This document shows positions 39,687 to 47,067 of a DNA stretch of 64,000 nt, in pieces. The notes below the pieces were generated by a model. That model did not search any database and had not been told where the DNA came from. It saw only the letters and a list, made by a program, of their open reading frames with translations. Position 1 is the stretch's first letter. Each line of letters begins with the position of its first letter. The stretch is from CAWCGU01 sp963795195 (GTDB taxonomy: Bacteria; Actinomycetota; Thermoleophilia; Solirubrobacterales; 70-9). The DNA is taken from contig CAWCGU010000006.1 of NCBI GenBank assembly GCA_963795195.1, forward strand, positions 2,356,001 through 2,420,000, in the 5' to 3' direction. A program made the position numbers and the translations under genes.

Positions 39687-41264
39687 ATGCGGGTAGGAGT
39701 GACGCTTGCACTCCTGATCCTATTCGCGACGCCCGCAACAGCCGGCGCGGCCGGGACGCTCGACCAGTCGAATACGGCGCCCTTGTTGAGCGCTGCTTTC
39801 GGCATGGGCACCGCCAACGGGTCAGAATCCCGAACGGCGCAGACGTTCACCGCCGGGCTCAGCGGCGGTCTCGATCAGGTGGATCTCCAGGTGGGGAAGT
39901 TCGGGTTCTGCTCCGGCGCGAGCGGAGTCGACTTGACGGTCCAGATCACGACGGTATCGGCCGGCCTGCCGACAAGCACAGTGCTCGGCTCGGGAACGAT
40001 TCCGGAGGCGAGTGTCCCGACCGGCAACTCAGCCTCTTCAATCACCTCGGCGCCGTTGACGACGCCCGCGGCGGTGGCGGCCGGGACCTCATACGCGATC
40101 GTGCTCTCCGCGCCCGGTGCCACGTGCACAGAGTCAGATCCATTTGGCGGCGGGAGCGAATACCCCGCGTACCTGTGGGGCGCGGGTTACGACAACGGCG
40201 TTACGAATACGTATCCCAGTGGAAGCGCGGTCTCTAGTAGCGACGGCGGTGCAACGTGGATCTCCGCACCAAACTACGATCTGATTTTCAAGACTTACGT
40301 GTCGCCGCTCCCGACGACGCTCGAGACGACGGCCTCCTCCAATGTCACGATCGGCGGCCAGGTCCATGACACCGCAACGCTCTCCGGTGGTGTGAGCCCC
40401 ACCGGCACGATCACCTTCAAGCTCTACGGCCCCGACGACGCCGACTGCTCCGGCACGCCGGCGTTCACCGACATCAAGAACGTCTCCTCCGGCAACGGCG
40501 CGTACGACTCCGCCAACTTCACCCCGACGGCGGCCGGCACCTACCGCTGGACCGCGGACTACTCCGGCGACGCCAGCAACGCCGCGTCATCGAGTGCATG
40601 CAACGCGGCAAACGAGTCGGTGACGGTCGCCAAGCACACCACGACCCTGACCACGAACGCCTCGGGCGATGTCACGATCGGCGGCCAGGTCCATGACACC
40701 GCAACGCTCTCCGGTGGTGTGAGCCCCACCGGCACGATCACCTTCAAGCTCTACGGCCCCGACGACGCCGACTGCTCCGGCGGCGCCGTGTTCACCGACA
40801 CGGTCAACGTGAACGGGAACGGAGGCTACGAGTCCGGCGCCTTCACCCCGAGCGCCGCGGGCACCTACCGCTGGGTCGCGGACTACTCGGGCGACGTCGC
40901 AAATAACCCCGCGGCGAGCACGTGCAACGCCCCCGGTGAGTTGGTCCTCGTGAGCGCCCGCGGGGACGATGACACGACGCCGCCCGAGACCCGCTTCCTG
41001 CACGTGCCGATCAAGCCCGACCCGAAGATCTCCTACTTCACCTTCGCCTCCTCGGAGCGGGGCTCGACGTTCATGTGCTCGCTGAATCGCAAGCGGTTCA
41101 AGCACTGCGACTCGCCGGTGATGCTCAAGGACCTCAAGCCCGGCCGCTACCGCTTCCGCGTCTTCGCGATCGACCGCGCCGGCAACCGCGACCCGACCCC
41201 GGCCCATGACCGCTTCCGGGTGGATGACCCCGACAAGGGTCCCTCCGGCAATCCGAATCCCTAG
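39687..41264 (+). CDS. Secreted Ig-like-repeat protein with C-terminal beta module
   Basis: The start is set at ATG 39687, where a clean signal peptide begins (MRVGVTLALLILFATPATAGA). Upstream in-frame TTG 39588 and ATG 39618 are possible but overlap a probable promoter. After a jelly-roll-like N-terminal domain (AQTFTAGLSGGLDQVDLQV, YAIVLSAPG) come two bacterial Ig-like domains, each near 109 residues (GGQVHDTATLSGGVSPTG, TYRWTADYSGD). The C-terminal 85 residues (FTFASSERGSTFMCSLN, DRAGNRDPTPA) match the end of the CAP protein at 28858-30618. Function is likely surface or matrix binding; nothing catalytic is visible. Confidence 0.8.
   Translation: MRVGVTLALLILFATPATAGAAGTLDQSNTAPLLSAAFGMGTANGSESRTAQTFTAGLSGGLDQVDLQVGKFGFCSGASGVDLTVQITTVSAGLPTSTVLGSGTIPEASVPTGNSASSITSAPLTTPAAVAAGTSYAIVLSAPGATCTESDPFGGGSEYPAYLWGAGYDNGVTNTYPSGSAVSSSDGGATWISAPNYDLIFKTYVSPLPTTLETTASSNVTIGGQVHDTATLSGGVSPTGTITFKLYGPDDADCSGTPAFTDIKNVSSGNGAYDSANFTPTAAGTYRWTADYSGDASNAASSSACNAANESVTVAKHTTTLTTNASGDVTIGGQVHDTATLSGGVSPTGTITFKLYGPDDADCSGGAVFTDTVNVNGNGGYESGAFTPSAAGTYRWVADYSGDVANNPAASTCNAPGELVLVSARGDDDTTPPETRFLHVPIKPDPKISYFTFASSERGSTFMCSLNRKRFKHCDSPVMLKDLKPGRYRFRVFAIDRAGNRDPTPAHDRFRVDDPDKGPSGNPNP
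40344..40454 (+). repeat. 111-bp exact direct repeat, copy 1 (Ig-like domain 1)
   Basis: Bases 40344-40454 recur at 40671-40781, 327 bp later, with no mismatch seen by eye. They encode VTIGGQVHDTATLSGG through DDADCSG in both Ig-like domains. Sequence beyond the block has diverged. Exact identity inside an otherwise diverged pair suggests recent gene conversion or strong constraint. Confidence 0.85.
40671..40781 (+). repeat. 111-bp exact direct repeat, copy 2 (Ig-like domain 2)
   Basis: Second copy of the block at 40344-40454. After it the reading changes from TPAFTDIKNVSSG to GAVFTDTVNVNG, so the two domains differ in their second halves. Confidence 0.85.
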
Positions 41265-41548
41265 CCCCCAGGCGTAGAGCACCCGCACCGAGGAGGGTAG
41301 GGAGGTGGGGGGCTGAGCGGCTCCGCCTCGGCGAGGCCGCCGACCGTGGTCCCGCCAAGGCAGGGGGTGGGCGTCGCCGACCTCCCTTAGGCCCTAGACC
41401 GGACAGATCCACGTCGGCAAGCCACAATGGCCGAGTCTGGGTTCCGGGGCCGGACGGGAATTGGCCCGTTAGCAGCCTCACGCCTGAAGAGACCATTGCG
41501 CAACTATTGCGCCGCTTCGCCTGTTCGAGGATCCGGAAGACAGGAACC

Positions 41549-41986
41549 TCAGCTGAGCCGCTCGGACAGGCCGATGATGATGCCCTCGGGGCCACGCACG
41601 AAGCAGAGCCGATAGATGTCCTCGTACTGGGCGATCTCGCCGACCAGTTCGGCACCGTGGCCGCGCAGGCGAGCGACGACGTCGTCGACGTCGTCGACCA
41701 TGAACATGATGCGGCGCATGCCCAGCGCGTTCGCCGGCGCGCCCTCCGGCTCGGCTCTGACCGCCGGCGGCCTCTGAAACCTCGACAGCTCGACCCGGCC
41801 GTGACCGTCCGGGGTTCGCATCATGGCGATCTCGGCACGAACGTCGTCGAGCCCGACGGTCTGGTCGACCCAAGGCCCCTCGACCGTCGTCTCGCCTTCC
41901 AGCTCCATCCCGAGCTCGGTGAAGAACGCTTTGGCGGCCTCGAGGTCCTCGACGACGATGAGCACGTTGTCCATCCGCTGAATCAT
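41549..41986 (-). CDS. VOC-family (glyoxalase/bleomycin-resistance-like) protein
   Basis: 145 residues from ATG 41986, with AGGAGG a few bases upstream. Two beta-alpha-beta-beta-beta halves are visible: MDNVLIVVEDLEAAKAFFTE at the N-terminus and RRIMFMVDDVDDVVARLRGHG in the second half, ending in PEGIIIGLSERL. Possible metal ligands are hard to assign; Glu and His positions are partly kept. Substrate unknown. The 284-bp stretch between it and the Ig-like gene (41265-41548) holds GC-rich hairpins but no supported gene. Confidence 0.88.
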   Translation of the reverse strand: MIQRMDNVLIVVEDLEAAKAFFTELGMELEGETTVEGPWVDQTVGLDDVRAEIAMMRTPDGHGRVELSRFQRPPAVRAEPEGAPANALGMRRIMFMVDDVDDVVARLRGHGAELVGEIAQYEDIYRLCFVRGPEGIIIGLSERLS

Positions 41987-42176
41987 GGTTTCCTCCTAGA
42001 GTCGTGGCCTGCGTCTGTCGCTGCCCTTACATGGTGAGCGGGCCGTCAGAGCTTTTCGACATATTGCCTTGATCTGCCGCTGCCGTCGCGTGAGAGCAGC
42101 CCCGCCACGGGTGGGGTTACAAGCTGGCTGCCCTCGACCGGCGAAAAGAAGCGCGAGCGCCGCTACGCTCAGGAAG

Positions 42177-43034
42177 ATGTGGCGCGCAGGGGCAATCTCG
42201 GGCGCTCTGATTGCGATTCTAGGCGGAGGCTTGATGTCTTCTGGGACGGCAATCAGCCAAAGCGAGCCGGCGGCCACGGGTTCTGAGGTCCTGCCGAACC
42301 TCAGCGTTCTTGCTCCGCAGGGCGTCGAAGTCGAGCGCCACGTCGATCGACGCGGACGGAGCCACTGGTGGCTCGTGTTCTTCTCGGAGGTATGGAATGC
42401 GGGCCCCGGCGCCTTCGAGCTGAAGGCCCAGAATCCAGCATCGCGAAACCGAATCTCCGCCACTCAGGTTGTTTTCACGGCCGACGGTGGCTCGGTTTCC
42501 TATCCGCAGGTCGCTCAGATGCAGTTTGCGGGTCTGGGAGGCCACGGTCACTGGCACACCAAACGCCTAGTCGTGTTCGAGCTGAGGAGCGCCGATGGCA
42601 GCCGCCTCGTTGCCCGCGACAGAAAGGTCGGCTATTGCCCAGCCGATACCGACTTCGTGGCATCCGGCCGGCCTGGTTTCTCTGAAAAGCGGCGATACCG
42701 GGACTGCGGTGAGCTGGCCGATCGGCATGTGACCGTGGGGTTCTCGCCCGGGTGGGGCGACCTCTACCCACCGATCGTCTCCGGTCAGTTCATCGACATC
42801 ACGCATCTGCCACGCGTCAACAGGGCCTACACACTCCAGCACAGGGTCAATTCAACCGGGCGCCTCCACGAAACAACCAGAACGGACAACGCAGCGTGGG
42901 CGCTGATCGACCTGTCCTGGCGAGCAGGCGTCCCCAGGGTTACTACGCAGTCGATCTGGGAGCCTCCAATAGCGACGTCGCTCAGTCGTCTGTCGCCATC
43001 GCGATCAGGCCGAGCGAACGGTCGGCGACGCTGA
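42177..43034 (+). CDS. Secreted lysyl oxidase-family protein
   Basis: 285 residues from ATG 42177, which gives an N-terminal signal segment (GALIAILGGGLMSSGTA). A strong GGAGG stands before an internal ATG at 42234, so the start is not settled. The copper-binding talon is HGHWH with His123, His125 and His127. SPGWGDLY and GQFIDITHLP align with the SPGCYDTY and CQWIDITD landmarks of lysyl oxidases. TRTDNAAW corresponds to the YTNN segment. These enzymes oxidise lysine side chains to aldehydes using copper and a lysyl-tyrosyl quinone. Its 3' end overlaps the opposite-strand hypothetical gene by 53 bases. Confidence 0.85.
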   Translation: MWRAGAISGALIAILGGGLMSSGTAISQSEPAATGSEVLPNLSVLAPQGVEVERHVDRRGRSHWWLVFFSEVWNAGPGAFELKAQNPASRNRISATQVVFTADGGSVSYPQVAQMQFAGLGGHGHWHTKRLVVFELRSADGSRLVARDRKVGYCPADTDFVASGRPGFSEKRRYRDCGELADRHVTVGFSPGWGDLYPPIVSGQFIDITHLPRVNRAYTLQHRVNSTGRLHETTRTDNAAWALIDLSWRAGVPRVTTQSIWEPPIATSLSRLSPSRSGRANGRRR

Positions 43035-43494
43035 CAGGCGGCCCGTCCGAGCGGACCTCCATGCGAAGCATGTGCGCACCGGTGCCCTGGGTGCGCTTCA
43101 CCTGAGCCATGCGGAACGTGCCCCCGAGTGTGCTGGTGGCGCCTGCGGGCACGGTCTGCGCAAACACCCCGGGCTGAACGATGCCGTCCAGCGTGATCCG
43201 CACCTGCACGAGGCTGGGCGTGCTGGAGGTGTTTCGGACGACCATGCTGCCCAGAACGAGATTGCTGACCGGGCGGGCGCCGATGCCGATTCGAGCCACG
43301 CGACCACCCGGCGTGGGGGCCCCGGCTCGGGCGTTGTCAGGGAGCGTGTAGGCAAAGGGCCACTCCTGGGCTGCTGACCAATCGCTGGTGCTCGACATCG
43401 GTTCGACCTCGACGGCGTTGTGTGCATAACCCGGCACCTGCCGGAGGTCGTTGATCCCGACGAGATCCGCAAGCTGATGGGTCGCAGCCGTCAC
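42982..43494 (-). CDS. Hypothetical protein, beta-rich
   Basis: 170 residues, no family recognised. The sequence is rich in Val, Thr, Ser and Gly with alternating strands (NLVLGSMVVRNTSSTPSLVQ, GGTFRMAQVKRTQG). No signal peptide or TM segment is visible from the ATG at 43494. Coding character is fair: acidic and hydrophobic alternation is kept over the whole length. The 53-base antisense overlap with the lysyl oxidase C-terminus means one of the two ends could be wrong. Bases 43495-43652 hold nothing recognised. Confidence 0.5.
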   Translation of the reverse strand: MTAATHQLADLVGINDLRQVPGYAHNAVEVEPMSSTSDWSAAQEWPFAYTLPDNARAGAPTPGGRVARIGIGARPVSNLVLGSMVVRNTSSTPSLVQVRITLDGIVQPGVFAQTVPAGATSTLGGTFRMAQVKRTQGTGAHMLRMEVRSDGPPVSVADRSLGLIAMATDD

Positions 43495-43652
43495 GTGCGA
43501 CTGATCTGGGGAGGGGGGCTACCCGCCATACTGGTCTTGAGCAGCGATGCCGCCCGTCGCAGTCCTCACATCCGGCTCTGGCGATCAAGACCACGACGGT
43601 CTAAGCGATCCTCGCTGCCTTTGCGGGGCCGTGAGTTGACCCGGAACGCGTC

Positions 43653-44462
43653 ATGACCGTGGAGGCTGAGGGCACCCTCCCGCCCGGCCGGCAGGGAGTT
43701 CCAGCCGAGGAGTCGCGGCGACTTCGCCGCTGGAACCTGGTCACCGGGATCCTGCATGCCGTTCAAGCGACGCTACTGCTGGTGATCGCGTCCGATGCCT
43801 CGCTGCCTGTCTACGCCAGCTGGACCGACGGCCCCCCGGGGCTAGGGGAACTGGAACTTGGGGAGCCCCTGTTCGATCTTCCCATCGCCGCGGCGGTCGC
43901 GGTCTTTCTTTACTTGGCGGCGGTCGACCATCTGGCCGTTGCAAGCCCTCTGGTTCGGCCCTGGTATGAGCGCAACCTGGGGCGCGGGATCAACTACGCC
44001 CGCTGGATCGAGTACTCGCTCAGCGCCTCGCTTATGGTCGTCCTGATCGCGATGCTCGCCGGCGTCGGAGAGCTGACGACGCTGATCGCTGTTTTCGGCG
44101 CCAATGCCGCGATGATCCTCTTCGGGCTGCTGATGGAGCGCGGCTCCAGGCCGGGGCGAGAATCGGACTGGCTCCCGTTCTGGCTCGGCTCGCTGATTGG
44201 CTTTACCCCGTGGGTGGTGATCGCGATCCAGCTGGCCCGTGCCCAGTCGGAGACCGGCAATGTTCCGGGCTTCGTCTACGGGATCTTCGTCAGCCTGCTG
44301 GTGCTGTTCTCCCTCTTTCCCGCGAACATGTGGCTTCAGTACCGGCGCAGGGGCCGGTGGAGCGACTACCTGTTCGGAGAGCGGGCCTACATCGTGCTCA
44401 GCCTGACCGCGAAGTCGGCGCTCGCCTGGCAGGTCTACGCGGGCGCACTCGCGGGCGGCTGA
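43653..44462 (+). CDS. Heliorhodopsin
   Basis: 269 residues with seven predicted TM helices. The retinal-binding Lys254 lies in LSLTAKSALAWQ of helix 7. Glu120 in RWIEYSLSAS of helix 3 sits where heliorhodopsins carry their Schiff-base counterion. ANMWLQYRRRGRWSDYLFGE before helix 7 is also a family hallmark, as is the cytoplasmic N-terminus. Heliorhodopsins bind retinal but are not outward proton pumps, and their membrane orientation is inverted relative to type 1 rhodopsins; role is unsettled (sensing, enzyme regulation or transport). No retinal or carotenoid synthesis gene is in the window, so retinal must come from elsewhere. It is convergent with the DUF1996 gene (21-bp gap). No good ribosome site precedes the ATG. 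Confidence 0.93.
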   Translation: MTVEAEGTLPPGRQGVPAEESRRLRRWNLVTGILHAVQATLLLVIASDASLPVYASWTDGPPGLGELELGEPLFDLPIAAAVAVFLYLAAVDHLAVASPLVRPWYERNLGRGINYARWIEYSLSASLMVVLIAMLAGVGELTTLIAVFGANAAMILFGLLMERGSRPGRESDWLPFWLGSLIGFTPWVVIAIQLARAQSETGNVPGFVYGIFVSLLVLFSLFPANMWLQYRRRGRWSDYLFGERAYIVLSLTAKSALAWQVYAGALAGG

Positions 44463-44483
44463 GCCGACCGGCTCCTCAGTTGC

Positions 44484-45395
44484 CTAGGCTTCGCCGCATG
44501 CCCGACGCGCCTGCAGGCAGCTTGCGATCAGGCTTCTGACCGCCTGGCCGCGCCAGGCCTCGAAGAAGTCGGCGTGGAGGCTGTAGGTGCCTCCGGAGGC
44601 CAGCTTGGCGCCCGCGCCGGACCGCGGCGGATACTCGACAATCAGGTTGACCATCGGAACCGGGATCGGGTGGCTTGCCGGGCAGGTGCGCTGCTGATAG
44701 GTGCCGGGTGCGTATGACGCGTATGCCATGTGACGTTTGTGATTGCGGCTGTCGACGCGCCCATTCGAGCAGTCCGGGAAGTAAACCTGCCCGTACAGGT
44801 GCATCGGCGAAGTGCAGGACTGCGGCTGGGCCGTGTAATTCCCGACGATTCCCAGCACCGGAATGCCGCAGAACCAGCTCGCGACGCCGTCACCCTGCGG
44901 GCGATCTGCGCGCGGGTTCCCGGCGACCATCCTCAACCCACGAGGGAAGGGCCGGATCGTCCGCGGATCCTTGTCCGCGGCGCGGTAGTAGGTCACCGAA
45001 AGAACGGGTTTCACGCCGGTCGGTTCGCCGTTCGGCCCGAGCGAAGCGCCGCGCTCGAGCGTCGGCACCCAGTACGCGGACCTGTCGGGCGCACGGCTGC
45101 AGTCAGACTCCTCGGCCAGCAGCGTCCTCCTCGTGCTGAAGGCGTCGGTCGAGAAGTTCCCGAAAAAATCGTGCAGGTGGCTCGCGCCGGCATGCCCGGG
45201 ATGCACGATCGGGTCGTCCGTCGCCCGGTGTGAGAACGAGCAGATGACCGACCAGCTGCCGCCTTCCTCCGAGATCTGGGCGGCCGCGGCCGGCATGGCG
45301 CCAAGCAGGGCTCCAACGACGGCGAGGGCGGCCGCACAAGCCCAGCCCATCCCGCGCCCGTCCCGGCTGCACCCTCGCAAATCCATTGCACGCAC
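44484..45395 (-). CDS. Secreted DUF1996-domain protein
   Basis: 303 residues from GTG 45395; ATG 45386 and the ATG of MGWACAAALAVVGAL are alternatives that keep the signal peptide (cleavage after PAAAA). The DUF1996 signature is complete: DPIVHPGHAGASHLHDFFGN, then LLAEESDCSRAPDRSAYWVP and SFxP-type strands, SPMHLYGQVYFPDC and a C-terminal HADFFEAW. DUF1996 proteins are exported in fungi and actinobacteria; some are linked to carbohydrate or wall material, but the function is unknown. Confidence 0.87.
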   Translation of the reverse strand: MRAMDLRGCSRDGRGMGWACAAALAVVGALLGAMPAAAAQISEEGGSWSVICSFSHRATDDPIVHPGHAGASHLHDFFGNFSTDAFSTRRTLLAEESDCSRAPDRSAYWVPTLERGASLGPNGEPTGVKPVLSVTYYRAADKDPRTIRPFPRGLRMVAGNPRADRPQGDGVASWFCGIPVLGIVGNYTAQPQSCTSPMHLYGQVYFPDCSNGRVDSRNHKRHMAYASYAPGTYQQRTCPASHPIPVPMVNLIVEYPPRSGAGAKLASGGTYSLHADFFEAWRGQAVRSLIASCLQARRACGEA

Positions 45396-45515
45396 ATTCT
45401 AGACGCGGACCTGTTGGGCAAACGCCGATCGAGCCCGTCGTCCGGCGGGGGCGCCGAGAGCCTAAACGGGGCAACTTCCCCTTCTAGCAACGACGCTCGC
45501 GCTAGCCTCCCCGCC

Positions 45516-45896
45516 GTGGACGACCTCGGTGAACGCTCTTCCTACCTGACGCTCGAACCCGGACTGCCGGTCTACTCCAGCGATGGCGAGCTGGTCGGCA
45601 GGATCGAGCACGTGCTTGCGGAGCCCGACCTAGACGTCTTCGACGGGATCGTGCTTGACACCAGCACGCTCCCGGGAGGTCATCGCTTCGTCGACGCCGA
45701 AGAATGCGGCGACATCTTCGAGCGTGGCGCCGTGTTGAAGCTCGACGCCGGCGCCTGCCACGAGCTTCCCGAGCCCGAGAAGCACGCGGCCTCGATGGAG
45801 GTCAGTGCCGAGGACCTCGCCGGCGAGGGCGAGAACCACCCGAAGCTTCGCCGCGCCTGGGATCTGATCTCAGGCAAGGACATCGACGGCAAGTAG
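45516..45896 (+). CDS. PRC-barrel-like protein
   Basis: The start is GTG 45516, giving 126 residues; an upstream in-frame extension to 45414 is Ser/Gly-rich and overlaps the promoter zone, so it is rejected. LPVYSSDGELVGRIEHVLAE followed by FDGIVLDT is a PRC-barrel strand pattern (the fold of RimM and photosynthetic reaction-centre H subunits). A second acidic region with HRFVDAEECG follows. Small PRC-barrel proteins are often stress-related; role unknown. Confidence 0.72.
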   Translation: MDDLGERSSYLTLEPGLPVYSSDGELVGRIEHVLAEPDLDVFDGIVLDTSTLPGGHRFVDAEECGDIFERGAVLKLDAGACHELPEPEKHAASMEVSAEDLAGEGENHPKLRRAWDLISGKDIDGK

Positions 45897-45929
45897 GCCT
45901 GGCCGTCCGGGTCCTTGCCGGCCGCACCG

Positions 45930-46292
45930 TCAGATCAGCCAGATCGCGTCGTCCCGAAGTTCGACCTCGTGGGTGCTCAGCGCCAGCCGGCCGCTCGTCT
46001 GCTGGACGACACCGGCAAGCGGCCTGAAAACACCCTGAGGGCCGCGAGTCATCCGTCCCGTGCGGACGTCGTAGCGGGCGCCGTGCAGGGGGCATTCGAG
46101 TGTGCCGTCGTCGGCCACCAGCCCCTTGCCGAGCGAAGCGGCAAGATGGCGGCAGCGGTTCGAGGTCGCAAACGGCACGCCGTCGCTGATCCCCACCGCA
46201 AGCGCGCCCAATGCCTCGTCCTCGATCACCGTCACGCCGGACTCGCCGATCTGATCGAGGCTCGCGAGCCGGCGTGGTTTCGGGTCGTGCAT
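45930..46292 (-). CDS. Rieske [2Fe-2S] ferredoxin-like protein
   Basis: 120 residues from ATG 46292. The cluster ligands are Cys47 and His49 (NRCRHL) and Cys67 and His70 (ECPLHG). The chain is the length of soluble Rieske ferredoxins that feed electrons to oxygenases. It starts 11 bases after the stop of the AIM24 gene, so the two form an operon. No oxygenase or reductase gene is near. Confidence 0.9.
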   Translation of the reverse strand: MHDPKPRRLASLDQIGESGVTVIEDEALGALAVGISDGVPFATSNRCRHLAASLGKGLVADDGTLECPLHGARYDVRTGRMTRGPQGVFRPLAGVVQQTSGRLALSTHEVELRDDAIWLI

Positions 46293-46303
46293 TGCCTCAG
46301 CCC

Positions 46304-46981
46304 CTAGGCCCGCGTGAACGGAAGCACTGTCGTCAGCCACGTGATCAGCGCGTCGGGGTTGCGCGTCTGGGTGATGACGCGGCCCGGGCCCGTGAACTCC
46401 ATCACGAAGCCCTCGCCACTCTTGACGGTTGCCATCAGCCCCTTCGTCGCCTTGCGTGTCGTGAACTGGACGGCGGGATCGAAGGCGACCAGATGCCCTG
46501 AGTCGATCACGAGGCTCTCTCCCGGCGCGAGCATGATCTCGTCGAGCGCGCCGTAGCAGGCGGCGACGACCTGCCCGGAGCCGCTGGCGTGTACGAGGAA
46601 GCCGCCCTCGCCACCGACGAGGTTCTTGAAGCCGCCCCACTTCGTGTCGAGCTCGATGCCGGCCGTCGAGCACAGCCACGAGCCTTTGGTGAGATTCAGC
46701 GACTCGGTGACGTCGAGCACCGTGACGTCCCCGGGAAGGTGAGGGGCGCAGTCGACCCAGCCACCGCCGTCCGGAGCCGTGAAAGTCGTGATGAACAGCG
46801 ACTCGCCGCCGAGCACGCTGCGCTTCAGGCCCTTCATCAACCCGCCCTGCATCTGCGCTTCGACCGAGACACCGGCGGAGGTGGCCGCCATCGCCCCGGA
46901 CTCGGCCTTGACCGATTCTCCGGCCGTGAGGTTGCAGCGCGCGACGGCAAAGCTGGGGGAGTGGCGGATCTCGACGTTCAC
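46304..46981 (-). CDS. AIM24/TIGR00266-family protein
   Basis: 225 residues from GTG 46981, with AGAAGGGA a few bases upstream. The family pattern is clear: VKAESGAMAATSAGVSVEAQ, GGLMKGLKRSVLGGESLFIT, then two beta-sandwich repeats (GSWLCSTAGIELDT, GFLVHASGSGQV). Bacterial members are cytosolic TRAP-like beta-barrels of unknown role. It is the first gene of the Rieske operon and divergent from the acyl-CoA dehydrogenase gene. Confidence 0.9.
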   Translation of the reverse strand: MNVEIRHSPSFAVARCNLTAGESVKAESGAMAATSAGVSVEAQMQGGLMKGLKRSVLGGESLFITTFTAPDGGGWVDCAPHLPGDVTVLDVTESLNLTKGSWLCSTAGIELDTKWGGFKNLVGGEGGFLVHASGSGQVVAACYGALDEIMLAPGESLVIDSGHLVAFDPAVQFTTRKATKGLMATVKSGEGFVMEFTGPGRVITQTRNPDALITWLTTVLPFTRA

Positions 46982-47067
46982 GGGGTCCCTTCTAGATCAG
47001 CTGGATGCTTAGGTCAGTCAGGGATTATTACCGCGCCCACGCGAGCCACTAGAGATAGGGTCCGGCG

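Noticed and set aside
39079..39700. Integrated element or attachment site at the tRNA-Arg gene
   Set aside because: No integrase gene and no direct repeat of the tRNA 3' end were found downstream within the visible region.
41265..41548. Possible small gene or RNA between the Ig-like and VOC genes
   Set aside because: Only GC-rich hairpins such as GCCTCGGCGAGGC and a GGGAGGT/ACCTCCC pairing are visible; no start with ribosome site or RNA family pattern.
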